Source: Providencia alcalifaciens
GTDB lineage: Bacteria > Pseudomonadota > Gammaproteobacteria > Enterobacterales > Enterobacteriaceae
Length of the DNA stretch: 64,000 nt
Direction of reading: 5' to 3'
Assembly: GCF_020271745.1 (NCBI RefSeq)
Contig: NZ_CP084296.1
Span: 186,001 to 250,000 of the forward strand
The notes under the pieces were generated by a model. That model did not search any database. It saw nothing but the letters and a program-made list of their open reading frames with translations, and had not been told where the DNA came from. Numbering within the stretch: position 1 is the first letter of the stretch; each line of letters starts with the position of its first letter. Shown in pieces: positions 47,906-55,646 of this stretch. Both the position numbers and the translations under genes were made by a program.

Positions 47906-48141
47906 TTATTTACAGCAACATGAAGGCTTGCCTGTTAATTCAGCTTCTTGGATTGGCGGGCATTTCACTGTGCCATAGGAAAAAAAACGCAACAATCCCC
48001 TTCTAATGGCTTTAATAATACACCGCAACCTGTACATTCATAAAACCACCGACAAGTATTGGTTGGTATCTTTTCCATTTTCGAACACTCACATTCTATG
48101 TACGTAGTTTCAGACATCAATTCAATTTTGGCTTGATTCAT
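47906..48141 (-). pseudogene. GDCCVxC-type small Cys-rich protein, frameshifted
   Basis: From ATG 48141 the frame reads MNQAKIELMSETTYIECECS, then CRWFYECTGCGVLLKPLEGDCCVFF. It then runs over a run of eight T into a wrong frame that stops 18 nt later. With one extra T, translation continues SYGTVKCPPIQEAELTGKPS and then CCCK before a stop at 47906-47908. The GDCCVxCSYG...CPPxQ pattern defines a family of ~70-80-aa cysteine-rich (some selenocysteine) proteins. Here the third motif Cys would be Phe even if the frame were repaired. Confidence 0.75.
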
Positions 48142-48324
48142 TTGATCCCCGATAGACTATTTCTGAATAAATAATTCTGCTCATCCTACACAATTATGTT
48201 GTCCTTCTCCTTGCGTCAAATTAGGTTCCCACACAAAATAAAAATACGGTTCCAATAGCATTTCCCGCAAGGTTGATATACAGTTTTGCACTTTTTTCAA
48301 AGCACCCTAGATTTTGGAGGCGAA

Positions 48325-49677
48325 ATGTTTATTGGTTTTGACTACGGAACATCTAACTGCTCCGTCGCAATCATGAAAGATGGAAAACCGCAATTGTTAC
48401 CCCTTGAAGGCAGTAATTTTTATATTCCATCAACTTTGTGTGCGCCAACAAGAGAATCAGTTTCAGAGCACTTATTTCGCCATCTGAATATTTCTCCGAC
48501 GGACTCAGTAGGCCAGCAAATCCTCCGTCGCTCCATGGCGTTTAATCAGGATGAAGGCATTGAATTAGAGCCGGAAGATATTGTTTTCGGGCAAGCTGCA
48601 CTGGACTTATATTTAAGCGACCCTCGTGATGTCTACTATGTAAAATCACCCAAATCTTTTTTAGGTGCGTCAGGCTTACACGAAACTCAAGTGAGCTTCT
48701 TCGAAGATTTAGTGTGCGCCATGATGGCAAATATCAAGCATACCGCCGAAGCAAGTACCCAGCAAACCATCACTGACACCGTGATTGGTCGCCCAATTAA
48801 CTTCCATGGACGTGGTGGTGAACTTGCTAACCAGCAAGCGGAAGCTATCTTATTAAAAGCCGCTAAACGTGCTGGATTTCAGAATATTGCGTTCCAGTTT
48901 GAGCCGGTTGCCGCAGGGTTAGAGTATGAATCCACCCTCACAAAAGATAAAACCATCCTAGTCGTCGATATTGGGGGGGGAACCACTGACTGTTCACTGA
49001 TCCAAATGGGACCCAGTTACAAAGACAGCCACGACCGCACTAACTCTTTGTTAGCACATACAGGTCAACGTGTTGGCGGAAACGATCTGGATATTTTCAT
49101 CGCCTTAAAACAGCTAATGCAGCTCTTTGGTATGGAAAGCCAATATCAATCGGGGATAAAAATGCCTCTGTTGCAGTTTTGGAATCCGATTGCCATTAAC
49201 AATGTGGAAGCGCAAAAAGAGTTTTATTCTCGCGCTAACCTCAATGCATTAACCCGCTTACAGCAAGATGCTCAAGAACCAGCCCTGCTCGCACGTTTGC
49301 TCGAGGTTTATCACCAAACGCTGGGTTACAGTATTGTACGCAAAGCGGAAGAGGCGAAAATCGCGCTCTCTGACGAACAAAATTACTTAGCGAAAATTGC
49401 ATTATCAAAAGAGCTGCTTGAAGTGAATATTGGACGTAATCAATTGATTGATGCGATTGAATCACCAAAAAGCAAAATGATTGAGTTGGTGAAAGAAGCC
49501 GTTGTACAAGGCGGGGTTCAACCAGATGCTATTTTTGTCACTGGCGGTAGCGCCCGCTCGCCTATCTTACATCAAGCGATTCAAGAACAACTGCCGAACA
49601 TCCCCATTGTTCGTGGTGATGATTTTGGCTCGGTTACCGCGGGGTTAGCCCGCTGGGCGCAAACCTGCTTTAAATAA
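48325..49677 (+). CDS. yegD: Hsp70-family chaperone-like protein YegD
   Basis: 450 aa, the E. coli YegD size. ATPase-domain signatures are IGFDYGTSNCSVAI, VVDIGGGTTDCS and FVTGGSARSP. It has only the nucleotide-binding part of an Hsp70 and lacks a substrate-binding domain. ATG 48325 with GGAGGCGAA upstream is preferred to the frame start at 48286. Its client is unknown. Confidence 0.95.
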   Translation: MFIGFDYGTSNCSVAIMKDGKPQLLPLEGSNFYIPSTLCAPTRESVSEHLFRHLNISPTDSVGQQILRRSMAFNQDEGIELEPEDIVFGQAALDLYLSDPRDVYYVKSPKSFLGASGLHETQVSFFEDLVCAMMANIKHTAEASTQQTITDTVIGRPINFHGRGGELANQQAEAILLKAAKRAGFQNIAFQFEPVAAGLEYESTLTKDKTILVVDIGGGTTDCSLIQMGPSYKDSHDRTNSLLAHTGQRVGGNDLDIFIALKQLMQLFGMESQYQSGIKMPLLQFWNPIAINNVEAQKEFYSRANLNALTRLQQDAQEPALLARLLEVYHQTLGYSIVRKAEEAKIALSDEQNYLAKIALSKELLEVNIGRNQLIDAIESPKSKMIELVKEAVVQGGVQPDAIFVTGGSARSPILHQAIQEQLPNIPIVRGDDFGSVTAGLARWAQTCFK

Positions 49678-49685
49678 TCGCGTTC

Positions 49686-49714
49686 CCAATGCCGTTCACT
49701 CGGCATTGGTTTTT
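49686..49714 (+). terminator. yegD intrinsic terminator
   Basis: Perfect 9-bp stem CCAATGCCG / CGGCATTGG with a 6-nt loop followed by TTTTT. Confidence 0.88.
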
Positions 49715-49740
49715 CTATTCCTTCCCATGAGTACTTTCAG

Positions 49741-50421
49741 CTACTCCTCGAGCAATCGCCCTTCTTTTAAATAACTGATTTTATTTGCCATTAACTGAGC
49801 TTCATCTTCACTGTGGGTCACCAACAACGCTGTTTGCCCAGCCGCGCGTAAAATATCCCGCACTTCTTGCCCTAAGCGTTTTCGGCTATCAGGATCAAGG
49901 CTAGAAAGCGGTTCATCCAATAACAGCACCGCTGGCTGCGGCGCTAACGCTCGCGCTAATGCAATGCGCTGCTGCTGACCACCCGACATTTCATGAGGAT
50001 AGCGTTCCGCTAAACCACTCAATTCAACCAATGTTAATAGCTGCTGGACACGAGTGTATTGCTGCTCTTTAGGCTGTTTTCTTAACCCAAATGCCACGTT
50101 CTGCGCCGCCGTTAAATGAGGGAACAATGCATAATCTTGGAAAACCATACCAACATTACGCTGTTCAGGTGGTAGGTGACGATTTGGGCCTGCAACACAG
50201 CGCCCCCCCACGTAAATGGTTCCTTGCTCTACCTGTTCAAACCCAGCAATCGCTCTCAATGCAGTGGTTTTTCCGCATCCCGAAGCGCCAAGTAAACAAC
50301 CAATTTCCCCTGCATCAATATGCAAAGAGAAACCATTAAGCACATGGTTACGTTGATGTTTATTGCCATAAGAAACATGGACATTGTCAAGAACTAAGGT
50401 TGAATCTGACACCGAAGACAT
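49741..50421 (-). CDS. fbpC: ferric iron ABC transporter ATPase FbpC/AfuC
   Basis: 226 aa. Walker A GASGCGKTT, signature LSGGQQQRIALARAL, Walker B VLLLDEPLSSLD and H-loop VTHSEDEAQ. Typical FbpC proteins have ~350 aa; the C-terminal regulatory (TOBE-like) part is missing here. ATG 50421 abuts its AAGGA site; a GTG at 50412 has the ideal 9-nt spacing and may be the true start. Third gene of fbpABC. Confidence 0.9.
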   Translation of the reverse strand: MSSVSDSTLVLDNVHVSYGNKHQRNHVLNGFSLHIDAGEIGCLLGASGCGKTTALRAIAGFEQVEQGTIYVGGRCVAGPNRHLPPEQRNVGMVFQDYALFPHLTAAQNVAFGLRKQPKEQQYTRVQQLLTLVELSGLAERYPHEMSGGQQQRIALARALAPQPAVLLLDEPLSSLDPDSRKRLGQEVRDILRAAGQTALLVTHSEDEAQLMANKISYLKEGRLLEE

Positions 50422-50457
50422 TCCTTAACATAATCAATTTTATTAAGATGATTGTTT

Positions 50458-52164
50458 TTATTGAGACGACCGTTTTGATTGAGATGAAGTCAGCTGGCTG
50501 CGCGCTAGAAGGATCACAGGCAATGTCCCTGCTAGCACAATTAATAATGCTGCAATCGCACCTTCTTCATAGGTTCCTCGTGCTGCCTCTGCATACAACG
50601 AGGTTGCCAACGTCTCAAAATTCACTGGACGTAACAGTAATGTGGTCGGCAACTCTTTCATCGCATCCGCAAAGACCAATAATGCACTGGTGACGAGAGC
50701 CGGACGTAATAGCGGAAGGTGCACGCGAAAGAACGTTCGTAGCTCGCTTTCCCCTAGCAGCCTTGAGGCTTGTTCCATGCTCGGAGGAATGCGGGTTAAC
50801 CCAGCATCAATCGCCCCAATGGAGATAGCCATAAATCGAATTGAGCAACAAATGACCAATAAAATTCCCGTTGATAACAGTGGTAATCCTCTAAAATCCA
50901 ATAGCTCAGCCAGAAAATTATCCAGCGCCATACCCGGAGTTAACAAGCCTATCGCCAACACCGTTCCGGGCACGGCATAACCCAGAGAAGCAATTTTCAT
51001 CAAGGTGCGTCGCCATTCTTGAGATGAACCGGAAATCGCGCTCGCTCTTGCATACCAAGCCACGACAATACTCACCAACGTCACGACGACGGTAACACCC
51101 GCCGCCAGTAATAATGAGTTTTGCAATGACTGCAACAAGCTGCTTGAGATTGTCATGCTGTCACTGATGCGTTTAAGGCTTTCCCACCCTAAAAAAAGTG
51201 CCGGTGCTAAAAAACCTAACACAACAGGTAGCGCGGTGACACATGTGGCTAATATGGCTCGCCACCCGACCAAGCGCGATGGCAAGATCCCGCGCATTTG
51301 CCGCCCAGTACTGTAACGTTGATTTTTTCGACCGTAATATTCTAATGCTAGCAGTAAGATAATCACGGTTAACATCGAGCACGCAATTTGCGCCGCAGCG
51401 GGCAGATCAGAGCGAGTCACCCATGTGGTGTACACCGTCACAGTCAATGTATTCACACCTAAAAATTCCGATGCACCGATATCATTGAGGGTTTCCAGCA
51501 GAGCGAGGCTAGTACCCACCACTAAGGCAGGTCGCGCCATCGGTAGCGCCACTCGGAAAAATGTTCCCGTGGAACTGAGCCCAAGAGTTCGAGCAGCTTC
51601 CAGCAAATGTGCTGGTTGGCTCATAAACATGGCTCGCATGGTTAAGTAAACATAGGGATAAAGCACCAAACCAAGCAACAAAATGGCACCCGTCATCGAG
51701 CGGAGATCAGGAAGGCGGAATTGGCGCGGTGTGTCGTACCCCAACAAGCTACGAATAAATTCTTGAATCGGCCCAATAGGATGCAGTAAATCTAGCCATG
51801 CAAACGCCACAATGTAGGTTGGCATCGCAAGGGGCAGTAGTAGCGCCCAGCTAAACAGCTTTCGACCCGGGAAATCAAACGCTGTCACCAACCATGCACA
51901 CCCCGCGCCAATGGTCATCACCATGGCACCAACACCCAGCAGTAAAATTAAGGTATTTAAGGTGGCATCGGGAAGCACATAGCGCATCAAATGTTCCCAA
52001 TGGCTGAATCCTGAGCTTGCTGCCAGACCTAATAAAAACAACAAAGGGGTCAGAACGCCAAGCGTAATGACCACCACAGAAAGAGTTAATGGCGAGAAAC
52101 CAACGCGCGGCAACCCGAAAGCCCCGCGCGTAGAGGTTAAGCCAGTTTTATTGATCGAATCCAA
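50458..52164 (-). CDS. fbpB: ferric iron ABC transporter permease FbpB/AfuB
   Basis: 568 aa, about 12 membrane helices in two homologous halves, each with an EAA-type loop (EAARTLGLSSTGTFFRVALP and EQASRLLGESELRTFFRVHLP-like). The start is TTG 52164, overlapping the fbpA end by 17 nt, with no strong ribosome site. Translational coupling to fbpA is probable. Confidence 0.93.
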   Translation of the reverse strand: MDSINKTGLTSTRGAFGLPRVGFSPLTLSVVVITLGVLTPLLFLLGLAASSGFSHWEHLMRYVLPDATLNTLILLLGVGAMVMTIGAGCAWLVTAFDFPGRKLFSWALLLPLAMPTYIVAFAWLDLLHPIGPIQEFIRSLLGYDTPRQFRLPDLRSMTGAILLLGLVLYPYVYLTMRAMFMSQPAHLLEAARTLGLSSTGTFFRVALPMARPALVVGTSLALLETLNDIGASEFLGVNTLTVTVYTTWVTRSDLPAAAQIACSMLTVIILLLALEYYGRKNQRYSTGRQMRGILPSRLVGWRAILATCVTALPVVLGFLAPALFLGWESLKRISDSMTISSSLLQSLQNSLLLAAGVTVVVTLVSIVVAWYARASAISGSSQEWRRTLMKIASLGYAVPGTVLAIGLLTPGMALDNFLAELLDFRGLPLLSTGILLVICCSIRFMAISIGAIDAGLTRIPPSMEQASRLLGESELRTFFRVHLPLLRPALVTSALLVFADAMKELPTTLLLRPVNFETLATSLYAEAARGTYEEGAIAALLIVLAGTLPVILLARSQLTSSQSKRSSQ

Positions 52165-53194
52165 CTTTATCTACCAACTGACTCGCTTGTTTACGGTATT
52201 TCACAATCTCGGTAAGTGGAAGGGTATCCACATTGATTTCACCAATCGCGTTATTGATAGTGGCATCCAGTGGAACACCTTTGCGAATTGGATATTCATA
52301 GTTTGCTTGAGCGTACAGTTGCTGTGCAGGAACAGAAACCAGATATTCCATCAGTTTAACCGCTTGCTCTTTGTGTGGTGCGTTACGCGAAACTGCTGCA
52401 CCAGTAATGTTGACGTGCGTACCGCCATTGGTAAAGGTTGGCTGAACCACTTTGATAGCATCCCCCCATTTACGCGCGTCAGTGCCCTCTTTGGCATTTT
52501 TCATGTGACCCACATAATAAGAGTTCGCTAAACCAACATCGCAGATACCGCCAAGAATATCACGAGCGACATCGCGATCACCGCCCGTCGCTTTACGCGC
52601 TAAGTTAGCTTTCACGCCGCGTAACCATGCTTCCGTTTTCGCTTCGCCGTCGTGGGCAATCATTGCTGCCACTAACGCCGTGTTATACGGGTGTTGACCT
52701 GCGCGGATACAAATTTTGTCTTTCCATTTTGGATCGGCTAAATCTTCATAAGTGATGCTAGTTAGCGGTAAATCTTTTTCGGCATACAACACTCGAGCGC
52801 GCATAGATAAACCAAACCATTGATTATCTTTATCGCGTAATGAAGCAGGAATAGCATCCGTTAATACTTTTGAATCAACAGGCTGCGTAACACCTGCTTC
52901 AACTAGATCGATGAGGTTCCCAGCGTCTACCGTCATTAATAAATCTGCCGGGGAGTTTTTACCTTCCGCTTTGACGCGCTCTAGCATGCCGTCTTTGACA
53001 TAGACTGTGTTGACGTCAATGGCAGTTTCTTTGGTAAAAGCATCCAGAAGTGGCTGAATCAGTCCCGGTTCACGAGTGGTGTATAACGTTAGGGAATCCT
53101 TTGCCATAGCAGGCAGTGCGCAGGTAACAATAAGCGATGAGGCCAACGTAATTAAACGCGTTTTATTACGTAAAAAATACATTTTTTTCAACAT
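52148..53194 (-). CDS. fbpA: periplasmic ferric iron-binding protein FbpA/AfuA
   Basis: 348 aa. Signal peptide to about residue 31 (...CALPAMA), then LTLYTTREPGLIQPLLDAF. The C-terminal lobe carries the tyrosine pair NSYYVGHM that binds Fe3+ in this family. It opens the fbpABC operon for siderophore-free ferric iron uptake and has a Fur box upstream. Confidence 0.94.
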   Translation of the reverse strand: MLKKMYFLRNKTRLITLASSLIVTCALPAMAKDSLTLYTTREPGLIQPLLDAFTKETAIDVNTVYVKDGMLERVKAEGKNSPADLLMTVDAGNLIDLVEAGVTQPVDSKVLTDAIPASLRDKDNQWFGLSMRARVLYAEKDLPLTSITYEDLADPKWKDKICIRAGQHPYNTALVAAMIAHDGEAKTEAWLRGVKANLARKATGGDRDVARDILGGICDVGLANSYYVGHMKNAKEGTDARKWGDAIKVVQPTFTNGGTHVNITGAAVSRNAPHKEQAVKLMEYLVSVPAQQLYAQANYEYPIRKGVPLDATINNAIGEINVDTLPLTEIVKYRKQASQLVDKVGFDQ

Positions 53195-53265
53195 GTTGCT
53201 ATCTTCTCCAAGGTGAAGTGATGCTTAAACTAGTACATTGAGTATTTTTAACTGGTCTAAAAAAG

Positions 53266-53284
53266 TATATTGATAATCAATCTC
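53266..53284 (-). promoter_or_regulatory. Fur box upstream of fbpABC
   Basis: TATATTGATAATCAATCTC agrees with the 19-bp Fur consensus at 15 positions, including an unbroken GATAATCA core. It is 72 bp before the fbpA ATG. Confidence 0.75.
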
Positions 53285-53570
53285 GTTTGCAAATTGTTTT
53301 CATCGGTTAATAATATGCATTAATGACTATTAAAATTTACTGATGTTTTATTATTTGGTATTTATTTTTTTGTGAAGGATTTTTTGTGGATAGCCTGCCA
53401 TTCAATGCCTTTTGAATGGCAGCTCGCATTATCAAAATGACAATGACGGCTTTATTCCACAATAGTATTAATGAGTTAGCATCTCAGTGATGGGGAAATG
53501 ATAAAAGATCCAGCGCTACATACGGATCAATAGGATTTCCGCCAAGTATATTGAATCTTTATTAAAAACA
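53285..53570. other. fbpA-fimH intergenic stretch
   Basis: No ORF. An 11-bp stem CTGCCATTCAA / TTGAATGGCAG (53395-53405 with 53412-53422) is present without a T-tract. Its role is unknown; it may be a barrier between the fbp promoter and the fim terminator. Confidence 0.35.
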
Positions 53571-53599
53571 AAAAAAGCTCAAAATATTTCTTCTTGAGC
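53571..53599 (-). terminator. terminator of the fim operon
   Basis: Stem GCTCAA / TTGAGC (53577-53582 with 53594-53599) followed on the minus strand by a T-rich run, 25 bp after the fimH stop. Confidence 0.65.
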
Positions 53600-53623
53600 C
53601 TTTTCATCTATCTAATTCATTCA

Positions 53624-54565
53624 CTAATCATACATAAATGTCACGCCAATCACGGACTGCACTTTCCCTGCGGTCACCTGACCTTGGGTTCTTGAATATC
53701 GCGCACTTAACCCTAAGTTCACTGCCGACGTTCCTACTCGACCTAACTGGACATTTTGATTTGCTGGAATCGCGTTACCATTACTAACCATCTGGATCCC
53801 TACCCCTTTTGCGGCGTTAGCGCCTGAGAGTGTATTCGCAAAAATGTTACTGCTAGTATCCGTTGTCCCCGTTAAATAATAGGAGATATTTTGGCTCGAA
53901 GCGCAATAGATAGATAACGGTACCGGCTGAGCATTTCCCGGATATTCCGGTAAGTTGACCACCACATTACGCGAAGAAATATCACAACCACCAATAGGTA
54001 CCACAACATCATTGTTGGCATACAAATTCCATGTAAAGGTCGATGTATTGACGTTACCGCCCCCCACGATGTTAGAACCAACTTGGTACATTACCAATGT
54101 TGCAAAGTGGGTTCCTCGGTTAATCACTACACCACCCGCCGCAGAAATGGGGGTTAAATACAATTGAGTATTCCATGCTGTGTAATTGCCCAATGGAAAA
54201 TCTTGCTGGTGAGTTGCGTTAGTCAAAGGGAACGTATAGCTTGAGCCATAATATCGTAATGAGCCTCGAAAGTTATTCAATACCCCACCATAAGCGGAAC
54301 CACGGATCATATTCACTTGGTCACGTCGCGCTGATGGGTCATCGTTCTTACAAAATATTGAATTCGACAAATCGACCACTAAGTTTTGACCTAATTGAAC
54401 ACTTGGCTGCAAATTAACATACGCATTGGCGGTCACTGGGCTTTGTGTGTAGCTTAAAACGTTTCCTGTTGAGTCGTAACAGGTAAAAGCATACGCCGAA
54501 GAAACCCCGACAAAATAGATAAATGAGTTAACAAAGATTAATTTAACTAGCTGTTTTATATTCAT
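53624..54565 (-). CDS. fimH: type 1 fimbrial tip adhesin FimH
   Basis: 313 aa from ATG 54565 (a GTG at 54577 is also in frame). After signal cleavage the mature protein begins with Phe (FTCYDSTG), as FimH requires. The N-terminal lectin domain has the C3-C46 disulfide and GSAYGGVLNNF; the pilin domain has GGCDISSRNVVV and ends VIGVTFMYD. The whole protein follows E. coli FimH. Ligand residues N46, D47, D54 and Q133 (E. coli numbering) are kept. Y48 is Asp, I52 is Arg, and the 135-142 loop is rebuilt. Confidence 0.93.
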   Translation of the reverse strand: MNIKQLVKLIFVNSFIYFVGVSSAYAFTCYDSTGNVLSYTQSPVTANAYVNLQPSVQLGQNLVVDLSNSIFCKNDDPSARRDQVNMIRGSAYGGVLNNFRGSLRYYGSSYTFPLTNATHQQDFPLGNYTAWNTQLYLTPISAAGGVVINRGTHFATLVMYQVGSNIVGGGNVNTSTFTWNLYANNDVVVPIGGCDISSRNVVVNLPEYPGNAQPVPLSIYCASSQNISYYLTGTTDTSSNIFANTLSGANAAKGVGIQMVSNGNAIPANQNVQLGRVGTSAVNLGLSARYSRTQGQVTAGKVQSVIGVTFMYD

Positions 54566-54573
54566 AATATTGC

Positions 54574-55083
54574 TCACAGATACGTGTAGGTGACATCAAT
54601 TGCCGCTTGAATGGAGCCTTGTGTCGCCCCGCCTCTCACCGATATTGCCCTTACCTGTAAAGGAAAACTGGTTGAAAGCGTTGCATCGCTGACTGGCATG
54701 CGTTTTTGTGCGCCGTTATTTAAATTATTGCCCGATGAATCTTGAAGTTGTAGCTGGATATTGCCTGCCGTACCTTGGTTTTTGTAGTATCCCACCGAAT
54801 CAGCGACACCTTTAAAGGTCGCCATGACCACCGATGTACCAACAGGGCAATTGGTCAAATCCAGCGACACAGTATGCCAATCCGATGCCGACCCCGGTGA
54901 GGTCAAATTGAACGTGTAAAGATCACCCAGATCCACATTGGCCGTCTTGGTTGATACCGTACAAGGTTTCGCAACAACGCTCCCATTGACCGTTACTATT
55001 ACGTCAGCCGCATGTATGGAGGTTATTGATGAAGATAACAGCCCCAAAATTAAAGCTGTCATCATTGTTGATTTATACGCCAT
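54574..55083 (-). CDS. fimG: type 1 fimbrial minor subunit FimG
   Basis: 169 aa with a signal peptide (...SIHA). Mature ADVIVTVNGSVVAKPCTVST is almost the E. coli FimG N-terminus, whose donor strand completes FimH. Also LDLTNCPVGTS and GYYKNQGTAGNIQLQLQD. Adaptor between FimF and FimH. Confidence 0.95.
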   Translation of the reverse strand: MAYKSTMMTALILGLLSSSITSIHAADVIVTVNGSVVAKPCTVSTKTANVDLGDLYTFNLTSPGSASDWHTVSLDLTNCPVGTSVVMATFKGVADSVGYYKNQGTAGNIQLQLQDSSGNNLNNGAQKRMPVSDATLSTSFPLQVRAISVRGGATQGSIQAAIDVTYTYL

Positions 55084-55099
55084 TCATCGCATCCTCTAT

Positions 55100-55636
55100 T
55101 TACTGAAATTCGAGCGTAAATGTGGCAGTTGCTCGAATATGCCCTGCCGTAACGGGCAATTTTGACGCCATTAAACGTGCATTGAAATTGAGCGTATTGG
55201 CTTTTCCTGCCACTAAAGGCGTCCATGCAATATTATTTGAGTCCGCATTGAGGACTAATGGATCTTTAGCGCTGTCTAAAATCTGAATACCTGCCCCTGT
55301 CGCATTTGCGCTACCGGGTTCTAATGCCAGCAAGGTTTTGTTACTCGAGTCTACTATACCGACAAACCCGACTTTGACTGCCGTTACCGCAGAACCGCAA
55401 GGTGTTAGCTCAATACGAAACGGCACCGTTGGTGTCACTTCCCCCACTGAGTGCAGCTGTTTCACCGCATTCAGTAGCAAATCCACCACTTGGCTTTGTG
55501 AACCAGGAGCCACGGCACAAGTGTTATCTCGTACATTGCCTTTAATATTAATGGTGCTGTCGGCCGCCAATACATTGGAACATAAGCACAAAGAGGTCAG
55601 TATTGAGGCAAAAAAAATATTCGATTTATCAAACAC
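55100..55636 (-). CDS. fimF: type 1 fimbrial minor subunit FimF
   Basis: 178 aa. GTG start at 55636, with AAGGAG 6 nt upstream and right after the fimD stop; the longer frame to 55738 lies inside fimD. Mature ADSTINIKGNVRDNTCAVAP and late LMASKLPVTAGHIRATATFT match FimF. Confidence 0.93.
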   Translation of the reverse strand: MFDKSNIFFASILTSLCLCSNVLAADSTINIKGNVRDNTCAVAPGSQSQVVDLLLNAVKQLHSVGEVTPTVPFRIELTPCGSAVTAVKVGFVGIVDSSNKTLLALEPGSANATGAGIQILDSAKDPLVLNADSNNIAWTPLVAGKANTLNFNARLMASKLPVTAGHIRATATFTLEFQ

Positions 55637-55646
55637 TATGAGCTCC

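Noticed and set aside
53395-53422. 11-bp stem-loop as a terminator
   Set aside because: No T-tract on either strand and no gene ends beside it.
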